7,273 nucleotides of DNA, taken from the NCBI GenBank assembly GCA_026416215.1, contig JAOAFP010000072.1, positions 1 through 7,273 on the forward strand, given 5' to 3'. Positions 1 to 6,591 of the stretch are shown here, piece after piece. Each line of letters opens with the position of its first letter. Position 1 is the stretch's first letter. The notes beneath the pieces are model-generated. The model was not told the origin of the DNA, did no database searches, and saw only the letters and a list, made by a program, of their open reading frames with translations. This stretch comes from Negativicutes bacterium. Its GTDB lineage: Bacteria; Bacillota; Negativicutes; SKW292. A program made the translations under genes and the position numbers.

Positions 1-286
1 GGTGAGGGTGGAGTATGACCCGCGGCGATCGCCGGGCCGGCAGCTGGTGTCCCTGACCCTGGCCGACGGTTCGCCGCTGGCCGAGGACCGCCTGTACAAA
101 GTGGCGGTTAACGACTTTATGCTGGCCGGGGGGGAGGGGTTTAAAGTGCTGCAGAAGGGGGTTGACCCGGTGACCACCGCCGATGTGGTACGCGAGGTGA
201 TCGTGGCGGCGGCCCGGCAACAGCAGACCATCGACTGGCAGGATGACGGACGGCTGACGCCGGTGCAGAGTCAGCCAGTTACCTGA
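1..286 (+). CDS. 5'-nucleotidase / 2',3'-cyclic phosphodiesterase family protein, C-terminal end (partial)
   Basis: This is the last ~94 codons of a gene that begins outside the window. The reading frame is open from base 2 and ends at TGA 284-286. The visible part matches the C-terminal substrate-binding domain of the UshA/NT5E type (5_nucleotid_C). It has a Gly-Arg-x-x-Val-Ser-Leu-Thr-Leu strand with 'DGSPL', then 'YKVAVNDFMLAGGEGF' at visible residues 32-47, where the NDF and GGxGF elements are the family's hallmark around the nucleoside-binding pocket. Family members hydrolyse extracellular nucleotides or related phosphoesters using a metal-binding N-terminal domain, which is not visible here, so substrate and export signal cannot be judged. 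No C-terminal membrane segment or LPXTG anchor is seen, so the protein is probably secreted or anchored by its N-terminus. It is followed by a strong hairpin and so looks like the end of its own transcription unit. The GTG at base 2 is internal, not the true start. Confidence 0.85.
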   Translation, partial: VRVEYDPRRSPGRQLVSLTLADGSPLAEDRLYKVAVNDFMLAGGEGFKVLQKGVDPVTTADVVREVIVAAARQQQTIDWQDDGRLTPVQSQPVT

Positions 287-295
287 GGGACGTGA

Positions 296-318
296 CGTTG
301 CCGCCGGTGGCGGCAGTG
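296..318. repeat. Small GC-rich inverted repeat downstream of the nucleotidase gene
   Basis: TGCCGCC (299-305) and GGCGGCA (309-315) form a 7-bp stem with a GGT loop. Two G-T wobbles and a C-G pair can extend it to 296-318. No T-run follows. It may help 3'-end stability or pausing before the larger hairpin, or be chance in GC-rich sequence. Confidence 0.3.
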
Positions 319-329
319 ATGACTTACAG

Positions 330-389
330 AAGCAGGCAAAACAGCGGACCGCCAGCCGTCAGGCCGGCGGTCCGCTGTTTTGCCTGCTT
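330..389. terminator. Long inverted repeat, probable bidirectional intrinsic terminator
   Basis: The arms 330-353 and 366-389 are perfectly complementary over 24 bp. After one A/C mismatch (354/365) three more pairs (355-357 with 362-364) close a four-base loop at 358-361. The GC-rich core is flanked by AAAA on the left arm (338-341) and TTTT on the right arm (378-381). The structure could therefore end transcription from the nucleotidase gene, and from the opposite strand. The T-run is only four long and lies inside the extended stem, so it is not a textbook terminator. It sits 43 nt after the nucleotidase stop and 59 nt before valS. Confidence 0.7.
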
Positions 390-416
390 GCGCCTGCCGG
401 TCTAATACCTTATCAT
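388..416 (+). promoter_or_regulatory. Candidate sigma-A-type promoter for valS
   Basis: TTGCGC (388-393) and TATCAT (411-416) are separated by 17 bp and lie in the only AT-rich patch before valS. The predicted start of transcription would be near 422-425, leaving a 5' leader of about 25 nt. An alternative pairing is TTGCCT (380-385) with TAATAC (403-408), also 17 bp apart. Both overlap or abut the right arm of the hairpin. This is a consensus match only. Confidence 0.35.
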
Positions 417-433
417 TATAGGCGGCTGAAACG

Positions 434-440
434 AGGAGGA
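434..440 (+). promoter_or_regulatory. valS: Ribosome binding site of valS
   Basis: AGGAGGA lies 8 nt before the ATG at 449. This strong Shine-Dalgarno match fixes the valS start. Confidence 0.8.
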
Positions 441-448
441 GTGGTTGA

Positions 449-3121
449 ATGACGGAACAGATGGCCAAAGTTTATAACCCCCACGAAGTGGAAAAAAAGT
501 GGTATGCGATCTGGCAGGAAAATGGCTGGTTTGCCGCCTGTGATCACGATCGGCGGCCAGTGTTTTCGATCGTCATGCCTCCGCCCAACGTGACCGGTTC
601 TCTCCATCTCGGGCACGCTTTAAACAATACCCTGCCTGATATTTTTGTCCGCTACAAGAGAATGAGGGGCTACAACGCCCTCTGGCTGCCCGGAACCGAT
701 CACGCCGGGATCGCCACCCAGATCAAGGTGGAGGAAATGCTGGCCACTGAGGGCTTTAGTCGTTACGACCTGGGCCGGGAGGCATTTGTTGAACGGGTCT
801 GGCAGTGGAAACACCAGTACGGCGACACCATAATCCGGCAGCTGAAAAGCCTGGGCTGTTCCTGCGACTGGCAACGGGAGCGCTTCACCATGGACGAAGG
901 GTGTTCGCGGGCGGTGCGCGAGGTATTTGTCCGGCTGTACGAAAAGGGGCTGATTTACCGCGGGCAGAGGATAACCAACTGGTGCCCCCGCTGCCGGACC
1001 GCCCTCAGCGATATCGAAGTGGAATACAGCGAGAGCGACAGCAAGCTGTACTACGTCCGCTATCCGCTGGCCGATCAGCCTGACCGGTTTATAACCGTGG
1101 CCACTACCCGGCCCGAGACCATCCTCGGCGATACGGCGGTGGCGGTCAATCCCCGAGACCGGCGCTACGACGGCTGGGTGGGCAGGCAGTTGCGTCTGCC
1201 GGTTATCGGGCGGCTGATTCCGATTATCGCCGATGATCACGTCGATCAGGAATTTGGCAGCGGGGCGGTCAAGGTCACCCCGGCTCACGATCCCAACGAT
1301 TTTGAAATTGGCGGGCGTCACCAGCTGCCGGCTGTGACGGTGATCGGTCAGGACGGGCGGATGACCGGCGAAGCTGGCAAATACGCCGAGCTTGACCGTT
1401 ACGAATGCCGCCGGCAGCTGCTGGAGGAGCTGACCGGACTGGGCCTGCTGGACAAGGTGGTGGAACACAAAAACTCAGTCGGGCACTGCGACCGCTGTGA
1501 CACGGTGGTGGAACCGCTGCTGTCCCGGCAGTGGTTCGTCAGGATGAAACCGCTGGCCGAACCGGCGATCCGGGCTTCTGAGGAACGGAAGGTGGAATTC
1601 ATTCCCGATCGTTTCCGCAAAATCTACAATGGCTGGCTGGAAAACATCCGCGACTGGTGCATATCGCGCCAGATCTGGTGGGGGCACCGGATTCCGGCCT
1701 GGTATTGCGACCAGTGCGGGGCCACCCTGGTCAGCCGCGACGATCTGACCGCCTGTTTGCACTGCCGGGGGAAGGTCCGTCAGGAAGAAGATGTGCTCGA
1801 CACCTGGTTCAGTTCGGCCCTGTGGCCGTTTTCCACCCTGGGCTGGCCGGACGACACCCCGGCCCTGAGGAGGTTTTACCCCACCTCGCTGCTGATCACC
1901 GGGTACGACATCATTTTCTTCTGGGTGGCACGGATGGTGTTCACCGGGCTGGAATTTATGGACGACGTACCTTTCCGTCAGGTGCTGCTGACCGGGCTGA
2001 TCCGGGACGGACAGGGGCGGAAAATGTCAAAATCACTGGGCAACGGCATCGACCCGCTCGAGATTATCGACCGGTACGGGGCGGATACCCTGCGTTTTTC
2101 CCTGGTTACCGGCAACACCCCCGGTAATGATATGCGGTTTTATATGGAAAAGGTTGAAAGCAGCCGGAATTTTGCCAACAAGATCTGGAATGCGGCCCGG
2201 TTTGTGCGGATGAACCTGACTGACGGGCAGGGGCGGATGCCGACGGCTGACGAGCTGGCCCTGACCGGCGGTGAACAGCTGAGCCTGGCCGATCGCTGGA
2301 TTTTGAGCCGGCTGGCCACCACTGCCGCCGGTGTCACCCGTAATCTCGACAAACTGGAAAGCGGCGAGGCTGCCCGCCAGCTTTACGATTTTATCTGGAG
2401 TGAATTCTGCGACTGGTACATCGAGCTGGCCAAGCCGCATCTCCAGGCCGGCCAGCCGGACGGGCAGCGAGCAGTGGTCCTCCGGGTTCTGTACACCGTT
2501 TTGAAAGCTACCATGGAGATGCTCCATCCCTATATGCCGTTTATTACCGAGGAAATCTGGCAGCACCTGCCGCACGACGGTCCGACGATCATGCTGGCCG
2601 GCTGGCCGGATCCGCCGGCCGGCTGGTGCGACGGCGAGGCCGACGCAGCTATGGCGGCCATAATGGAAGCGGTGCGGGCGGTGAGGAACCTGCGGGCGGA
2701 AATGGACGTGCCGCCGGGCAGGAAAAGCCCGATCGTGGTTATGGCCATCAATGAGTATTACCACGACCTATTCAACCGCTACGGACACTACCTGACCAGG
2801 CTGGCGGCCGGTGAGGGACTGGCGGTGATCGACGAGCAGGCGGCCCGGCCGGACAATGCCGTGTCGGCGGTAGTGGCGGCCGGCGAGGTGTTCCTGCCGC
2901 TCAGGGGACTGATCGACGTCAGCCGGGAACTGGCCCGTCTGGACAAGGAACAGGCCGGCTATGAGGCTGAGCAGGCCAGGCTGTCGGCCAAGCTGGCCAA
3001 TCCCGGCTTTGTTGCCAGGGCACCGGCGGCAGTGGTGGAAAAAGAGAGACAAAGACTGCAGGAAGCAAAGGAGAGGCTGCGCCTGATCCGGCAGCGCCGG
3101 GATTACCTGCGGCGGCTGTAG
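449..3121 (+). CDS. valS: Valyl-tRNA synthetase
   Basis: This cytoplasmic class Ia aminoacyl-tRNA synthetase charges tRNA-Val with valine using ATP. At 890 residues it has the usual bacterial ValRS length. The ATP-binding signature is HLGH at residues 53-56, preceded by the typical 'MPPPNVTGSLHLGHA' context, and KMSKS is at 525-529. The editing (CP1) domain shows TTRPET at 219-224, the region that clears mischarged threonine. Cys pairs C179/C182 and C347/C350, and a four-Cys knuckle C420/C423 with C436/C439, are probable zinc sites. A helical anticodon-binding domain follows, and residues ~820-890 are rich in Arg, Lys, Glu and Leu and form the ValRS-specific C-terminal coiled coil that contacts tRNA. 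All key motifs are intact. It lies 76 nt upstream of folC, an order common in Firmicutes, so the two are probably co-transcribed. No T-box leader is seen upstream. Confidence 0.98.
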   Translation: MTEQMAKVYNPHEVEKKWYAIWQENGWFAACDHDRRPVFSIVMPPPNVTGSLHLGHALNNTLPDIFVRYKRMRGYNALWLPGTDHAGIATQIKVEEMLATEGFSRYDLGREAFVERVWQWKHQYGDTIIRQLKSLGCSCDWQRERFTMDEGCSRAVREVFVRLYEKGLIYRGQRITNWCPRCRTALSDIEVEYSESDSKLYYVRYPLADQPDRFITVATTRPETILGDTAVAVNPRDRRYDGWVGRQLRLPVIGRLIPIIADDHVDQEFGSGAVKVTPAHDPNDFEIGGRHQLPAVTVIGQDGRMTGEAGKYAELDRYECRRQLLEELTGLGLLDKVVEHKNSVGHCDRCDTVVEPLLSRQWFVRMKPLAEPAIRASEERKVEFIPDRFRKIYNGWLENIRDWCISRQIWWGHRIPAWYCDQCGATLVSRDDLTACLHCRGKVRQEEDVLDTWFSSALWPFSTLGWPDDTPALRRFYPTSLLITGYDIIFFWVARMVFTGLEFMDDVPFRQVLLTGLIRDGQGRKMSKSLGNGIDPLEIIDRYGADTLRFSLVTGNTPGNDMRFYMEKVESSRNFANKIWNAARFVRMNLTDGQGRMPTADELALTGGEQLSLADRWILSRLATTAAGVTRNLDKLESGEAARQLYDFIWSEFCDWYIELAKPHLQAGQPDGQRAVVLRVLYTVLKATMEMLHPYMPFITEEIWQHLPHDGPTIMLAGWPDPPAGWCDGEADAAMAAIMEAVRAVRNLRAEMDVPPGRKSPIVVMAINEYYHDLFNRYGHYLTRLAAGEGLAVIDEQAARPDNAVSAVVAAGEVFLPLRGLIDVSRELARLDKEQAGYEAEQARLSAKLANPGFVARAPAAVVEKERQRLQEAKERLRLIRQRRDYLRRL

Positions 3122-3163
3122 GATATGACCGGCCGGCAGAGGTGGCCTGTCCGTAGTGGTACC

Positions 3164-3183
3164 GACGACGGCGGACGACGGCG
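3164..3183 (+). repeat. Perfect 10-bp tandem duplication in the valS-folC gap
   Basis: GACGACGGCG occurs twice back to back (3164-3173 and 3174-3183), ending 14 nt before the folC ATG and just upstream of its ribosome binding site. It is probably a slippage product in GC-rich DNA, with no recognised function. Confidence 0.6.
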
Positions 3184-3197
3184 AGCAAAAAGGTGGT

Positions 3198-4472
3198 ATG
3201 ACTTACCAACAGGCGGTTGCCTATCTGGAGGGGCTGCCCCGGTTTGTTAGGCGGCCGGGGCTGGCCCGGATCAGGCGGTTGCTGGCTGCAATGGGCGATC
3301 CGCAGCTGGCCTGTCCGGCCGTTCATGTGGCCGGGACCAATGGCAAGGGTTCGGTGACGGCCATGGTGGCGGCCGGGCTGAATGCGGCCGGGGTCAGGGC
3401 GGGAATGTACACATCTCCCCACCTGTCCAGCTACTGCCAGCGCTGGCAGCTGGCCGGGCACGAGGTGGCGGCCGGCCAGTTTGCCGGTTACGTGGCCAGA
3501 GTGGCGGCGGTGGCTCACCGGCTGGCACCGGGACTGGGCAGTCCTACAGCGTTTGAGGTACTGACGGCCGGTTTTTTTGCCTGGCTGGCCGATCAGCAGG
3601 GAGAATATGCGGTGGTGGAGGCCGGTCTGGGCGGGCTGTACGATCCCACCAACCTCGTCCGTCCGTCGGTTACAGTCATTACTAACATCGGCTACGACCA
3701 CTGCCAGCAGCTGGGAAACCGGCTGACCGCCATTGCCCGCCACAAGGCTGGGATCATAAAACCGCGGACGCCGGTTATTACAGCAGCATCCGGTGACGGT
3801 CTGACGGTGGTCGGACGCAAGGCCCGGCGGGTTGGGGCCAGGGTGATGGTGCTGGGGCGGGACTGGCAGGCCGCCGACCAGGGCTGGGTCGACGGCCGGC
3901 GACGGCTGGCGATCAGCGGGCTGGGCGGCCAATTTGACCGCTGCTACCGGCTGGCTCTGGCCGCTCCCTATCAGGTGACCAACGCCGGACTGGCAATTGC
4001 CGCCTACCGGCTGCTGGCGGCGGCCGACCGCCGGCTGTCGGCGGCCAGTCTTAGCCGGGGGCTGGACCGGGTGAGCTGGTTTGGTCGTTTTACCATAATC
4101 GGTTACCGGCCGCTGACCATCGTCGACGGGGCCCACAATCTTGAGGCGGCGCGGGAACTGCGGAACGCCCTCGACCAGCAGGCCGGTCCCGGCCCGCGGG
4201 TGCTGGTGGTGGCCGGGATGGCGGACAAGCCGCTGGCAGCGATGATGGAATGCCTGTTGCGGCCGGTTGATCTGGCCATCTCCGTGCCGCTTGACAACCC
4301 GCGGGCCTTAACGGCGGCCGAACTGGCAGCCATCTGTGCCCGGTTTGCCCGGGCCACTGCCTGCTCAGGCCTGGGGGAAGGACTGGCGGAAGCCCGCCGG
4401 CAGGCGGGAGAAGGGGGAGTGGTAGTGATCACCGGTTCGCTGTACCTGGCCGGGGAACTGGCCGAGCGATGA
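3198..4472 (+). CDS. folC: Bifunctional folylpolyglutamate synthase / dihydrofolate synthase
   Basis: This Mur-ligase-family enzyme adds glutamate to dihydropteroate and/or to tetrahydrofolates using ATP, in the cytoplasm. I chose the ATG at 3198 (424 residues). It follows AAAGGTGG closely, and family members typically open with a 'MTY..A..YLE.L' helix as here. An in-frame GTG at 3156 would add 14 unconserved residues. The P-loop is GTNGKGS (46-52), followed by SPHL (73-76), the conserved E141-A-G-L-G-G motif, TNIGYDH (162-168) and HKAGIIK (182-188), whose K183 is the expected carbamylated lysine. The C-terminal domain carries DGAHN (310-314). The usual 'GGR-D-TN' segment reads GGLYDPTN (145-152), so the common Arg is replaced. 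The length is normal, and the 3' end overlaps the next gene by four bases. Confidence 0.95.
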   Translation: MTYQQAVAYLEGLPRFVRRPGLARIRRLLAAMGDPQLACPAVHVAGTNGKGSVTAMVAAGLNAAGVRAGMYTSPHLSSYCQRWQLAGHEVAAGQFAGYVARVAAVAHRLAPGLGSPTAFEVLTAGFFAWLADQQGEYAVVEAGLGGLYDPTNLVRPSVTVITNIGYDHCQQLGNRLTAIARHKAGIIKPRTPVITAASGDGLTVVGRKARRVGARVMVLGRDWQAADQGWVDGRRRLAISGLGGQFDRCYRLALAAPYQVTNAGLAIAAYRLLAAADRRLSAASLSRGLDRVSWFGRFTIIGYRPLTIVDGAHNLEAARELRNALDQQAGPGPRVLVVAGMADKPLAAMMECLLRPVDLAISVPLDNPRALTAAELAAICARFARATACSGLGEGLAEARRQAGEGGVVVITGSLYLAGELAER

Positions 4473-5707
4473 GACGGCGGCAAATTCTCGCCGTACCGCC
4501 GCCGCGCGACGCCCTGACCATGTTCAACCTGCTGATCGAACGGGCGTTGCTGGCTACGGTGTTTTTTCTGCCGCTGTCCTTGACCCTGACTACCGTCTGT
4601 TTGGTGGCGGGCAGCGGGCTTTGGCTGATCCGGGCTTTATACTTCCGTCAGCGCCGGCTGCGGGTGCTGGCCGCGGAAAAGGCGGTGGTGGCCTACGCCG
4701 TCATCTGTCTGACGACGGTGGTCCTGTCGCCGGAGCCGGCCTACAGCTGGTACAACTACTGGCAGCAGTTCGGGCGTTGTCTGGCCCTCTACTATCTGAC
4801 GATCAACACGGTCAAGACCCGGGCGCAGACGGAAAAAATGCTCGCCGCCCTGGCGGCCGCCACCCTGGTGGTGGTGGTGTACGGCCTGATCCAGTATTTC
4901 ACCGGTCTTGACCTGGAAATGGCCGACTGGGTGGACAGTGGCTATTTTCCGGCGATCAATGCCCGGATTTTTTCCACCTGGCTTAACCCCAACCTGCTGG
5001 CCGGATACCTGTTGACGATGATCGCACTGCTGGCCGGGGCCGGGCTTTACGAACGGTGGGGGTGGCGGAAGGTGGCGGCCCTGGTGCTGTTGGCTGGCTG
5101 TCTACTCTGCCTGGTGCTCACCTGGTCGCGTGGCGGCTGGCTTGGCCTGATAATCGTGATTCTGGCCATTGGCCTGTTGCGCAACCGCCACCTGATCTGG
5201 CTGGCCGCCCTGATCCTGGCGGTGGTGGTGAAAACCTGCGACCAGGCGGCCGTCCGGTTGCTGTCGGTCCTTCATCCCACCCTCGACAGTTCAAGCAATA
5301 TGCGGCTGGGAATCTGGAGCGGGACTTTGGCGATGATCGGTAAACATCCCTGGTGGGGATGGGGTTGGGGGACGTTTCGCGACTATTATTCGGTGTACGG
5401 CTACTACGTGCTCGATCCCGGGGTGATTATCTACCACGCTCACAACACCTACCTACACCTGCTGGCTGAAACCGGAGTGGTGGGGCTGGCGGGGTTTCTG
5501 GCCGTGGCCGGCCTGCACGGGCGTCTGGTCTGGCGCAAATACCGGCGGACCGCCGATCGGCAAACCAGGGGGATGCTGCTGGGGCTTCTTGTGGCCCTGA
5601 TTGGGATGCTGGCGGCTGGATTCAGCGATCACCTGCTGTTTAACATCAAGATGTTTATGTTGTTCTGGTTGTTGTGCGCCCTGGCGGTGGTCAGCGGCCA
5701 CAACTGA
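4469..5707 (+). CDS. O-antigen ligase / polymerase family (Wzy_C-like) integral membrane protein
   Basis: This 412-residue, very hydrophobic protein has roughly ten or more membrane segments. The N-terminal ones span about residues 21-58 and 66-84, and others run through to the C-terminus. It shows the hallmarks of the O-antigen ligase/polymerase superfamily: 'LTWSRGGWLGL' from residue 217, a large extracytoplasmic loop containing 'WWGWGWGTF' (295-303), and 'YHAHNTYLHLLAETG' (322-336), the His-Asn-x-x-Leu region thought to be catalytic. Such proteins transfer or polymerise lipid-linked glycans, or glycosylate proteins, at the outer face of the cytoplasmic membrane. No glycosyltransferases are adjacent, so the substrate is unknown. 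The ATG at 4469 overlaps the folC stop as ATGA, suggesting translational coupling. A second in-frame ATG at 4520 (residue 18), just before the first hydrophobic helix, is an alternative start, though neither has a strong ribosome binding site. Confidence 0.87.
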   Translation: MRRRQILAVPPPRDALTMFNLLIERALLATVFFLPLSLTLTTVCLVAGSGLWLIRALYFRQRRLRVLAAEKAVVAYAVICLTTVVLSPEPAYSWYNYWQQFGRCLALYYLTINTVKTRAQTEKMLAALAAATLVVVVYGLIQYFTGLDLEMADWVDSGYFPAINARIFSTWLNPNLLAGYLLTMIALLAGAGLYERWGWRKVAALVLLAGCLLCLVLTWSRGGWLGLIIVILAIGLLRNRHLIWLAALILAVVVKTCDQAAVRLLSVLHPTLDSSSNMRLGIWSGTLAMIGKHPWWGWGWGTFRDYYSVYGYYVLDPGVIIYHAHNTYLHLLAETGVVGLAGFLAVAGLHGRLVWRKYRRTADRQTRGMLLGLLVALIGMLAAGFSDHLLFNIKMFMLFWLLCALAVVSGHN

Positions 5708-5725
5708 CGGCCGGGCCAGGAGGAT

Positions 5726-5757
5726 TTTGCCGGGCGGCGGTGTATTCAACCGGCAAA
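5726..5757. repeat. 8-bp inverted repeat upstream of the DRTGG gene
   Basis: TTTGCCGG (5726-5733) and CCGGCAAA (5750-5757) are perfect inverted copies separated by 16 nt, in the 83-nt gap between the membrane protein and the DRTGG gene. The spacing suits an operator for a dimeric regulator or a loose hairpin in the leader. The first copy follows TTTT-type sequence rather than preceding a T-run, so it does not look like a terminator. Chance is possible. Confidence 0.35.
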
Positions 5758-5779
5758 GTCGGTTCGGGCGGACAGACAA

Positions 5780-5785
5780 GGGAGG
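5780..5785 (+). promoter_or_regulatory. Ribosome binding site of the DRTGG gene
   Basis: GGGAGG ends 5 nt before the GTG at 5791 and decides that start over the in-frame GTG at 5740, which is 16 nt from the nearest other AGGAGG (5718-5723). Confidence 0.7.
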
Positions 5786-5790
5786 TTAAA

Positions 5791-6168
5791 GTGAAGTTAG
5801 CTGATATCAGGGATTTGTTGCGTGCTGAGGTGATCTCTGGGGGGGATCGGCTGGACATTGAGATCAGGTCGTGTTGCGGTGCCGACCTGATGTCGGACGT
5901 GCTGGCGTTCACCAAAGAACAGACCATGCTGCTGACCGGCCTGACCAGTCCCCAGGTGGTGCGGACGGCCGAGATGAGCGATCTGGTGGCCATTGTTTTT
6001 GTCCGGGGCAAGCGGCCCGGTCAGCCGGTAATTGAACTGGCCGGCGAGGTGGGCATACCGCTTCTGGCCACTGAATATCCGCTGTTTGAGGCCTGCGGGA
6101 TAATCTATCAGCATGGCATTCGCGGCACCGCTCCCCGCGAGGGCTGGCAGAGGGCTGAAAATGAGTGA
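5791..6168 (+). CDS. Small DRTGG-domain protein of hydrogenase-linked clusters
   Basis: This soluble protein of 125 residues starts at GTG. It resembles the short DRTGG-domain proteins encoded beside RsbW-like ATPases and hydrogenase-related iron-sulfur proteins in Clostridia. The recognisable parts are 'GADLMSDVLAF' (30-40), 'LLTGLTSPQVVRTAEM' (47-62), 'VAIVFVRGKRPG' (66-77) and 'GIPLLATEYPLFEACG', with alternating strands and helices typical of the fold. The biochemical role of the domain is not established; a ligand-sensing or protein-binding role is inferred from context. Where the family name motif (D-R-x-x-G-G) would lie, the sequence is I25-R-S-C28-C29-G, so the canonical motif is absent and a vicinal Cys pair is present. 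With the Cys in 'FEACG', this could make the protein redox- or metal-responsive, which is inference. The 3' end overlaps the ATPase gene by 8 nt, so the two are almost certainly co-translated. Confidence 0.82.
   Translation: MKLADIRDLLRAEVISGGDRLDIEIRSCCGADLMSDVLAFTKEQTMLLTGLTSPQVVRTAEMSDLVAIVFVRGKRPGQPVIELAGEVGIPLLATEYPLFEACGIIYQHGIRGTAPREGWQRAENE
6149..6154 (+). promoter_or_regulatory. Ribosome binding site of the RsbW-like gene
   Basis: AGAGGG lies within the end of the DRTGG gene, 6 nt before ATG 6161. It supports that start over the further upstream ATG at 6113. Confidence 0.6.
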
Positions 6169-6586
6169 GCAGGGGGTAAATCTGGAATTCACCCTGGCTA
6201 AGTACGACTTTGACGGGGCCGGACAGGCTTCGAGCAAGCTAAAGCGTTTGTTGCAGCAGATCGGAGTCAGACCGGAGGTGATACGCCGGATCGCGGTCAG
6301 TGCCTACGAGGCGGAGATGAACGTGATCATTCACTCGCAGGGGGGAAAAATGTTGGCAGTGATTACTCCCGGACAGACAGTACTCGAGTTTGTCGACAGC
6401 GGCCCGGGCATTGCCGATATCGAAAAAGCCATGACCGAGGGCTATTCAACCGCTCCCGACCATATCCGCGAGAAGGGGTTCGGGGCCGGGATGGGACTGC
6501 CGAACATGAAGCGGTGTGCCGACCAGTTTGACATTTCCTCGACCGTCGGCACCGGGACCAGGATCAAAATGAGCTTCAACCACTGA
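6161..6586 (+). CDS. RsbW/SpoIIAB-like GHKL ATPase (anti-sigma factor or serine kinase type)
   Basis: This 141-residue single-domain ATPase of the HATPase_c (GHKL) fold has the size of RsbW/SpoIIAB. The N-box is seen as E50-A-E-M-N54 with H58, the G1 box as D79-S-G-P-G-I84, and the G2 box as G106-F-G-A-G-M-G-L113, followed by 'PNMKRCADQFDI' and a final 'GTGTRIKM' strand. All the ATP/Mg-binding elements are intact. In partner-switching systems such proteins phosphorylate an STAS anti-sigma-factor antagonist on Ser/Thr or bind a sigma factor, and a PP2C/SpoIIE phosphatase reverses this. No STAS, sigma or phosphatase gene is in the window. The upstream DRTGG gene overlaps it, and the hydrogenase-like gene starts 5 nt after its stop, so it likely relays a signal from the iron-sulfur protein. 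Whether it is a kinase or only a nucleotide-dependent binding protein cannot be told from sequence. Confidence 0.88.
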   Translation: MSEQGVNLEFTLAKYDFDGAGQASSKLKRLLQQIGVRPEVIRRIAVSAYEAEMNVIIHSQGGKMLAVITPGQTVLEFVDSGPGIADIEKAMTEGYSTAPDHIREKGFGAGMGLPNMKRCADQFDISSTVGTGTRIKMSFNH

Positions 6587-6591
6587 CTGCC

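Noticed and set aside
620..1468. 282-codon open frame on the - strand inside valS (and a similar 243-codon one at 2033-2764)
   Set aside because: Both lie entirely opposite well-conserved ValRS domains and have biased, domain-less translations; they are shadows.
2597..2626. GGCCGG-rich repeated stretch inside valS
   Set aside because: It encodes the Gly-Trp-Pro-rich 'GWPDPPAGW' segment expected at this point in ValRS, and the apparent symmetry fails after the first pairs.
3156..3164. GTGGTACCG between valS and folC, resembling the conserved T-box core
   Set aside because: The whole gap is 76 nt, too short for a T-box leader, it is followed by no terminator/antiterminator pair, and folC is not a typical T-box target. 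Part of the match is just a GGTACC palindrome.
3124..3249. Short + strand frame from the ATG at 3124 that overlaps the folC start
   Set aside because: It has no ribosome binding site and no recognisable product, and it reads through the folC start in another frame.
2919..4136. 405-codon open frame on the - strand across the end of valS and most of folC
   Set aside because: Its product is a Pro/Gln/Arg/His-rich sequence with no recognisable domain, fully opposite two clear genes. Long antisense frames are expected in GC-rich DNA with strong codon bias.
6113..6160. Upstream ATG extension of the RsbW-like protein
   Set aside because: It would add 16 residues lying inside the DRTGG gene without a good ribosome binding site, whereas ATG 6161 has AGAGGG six bases upstream and gives a protein of normal RsbW size.
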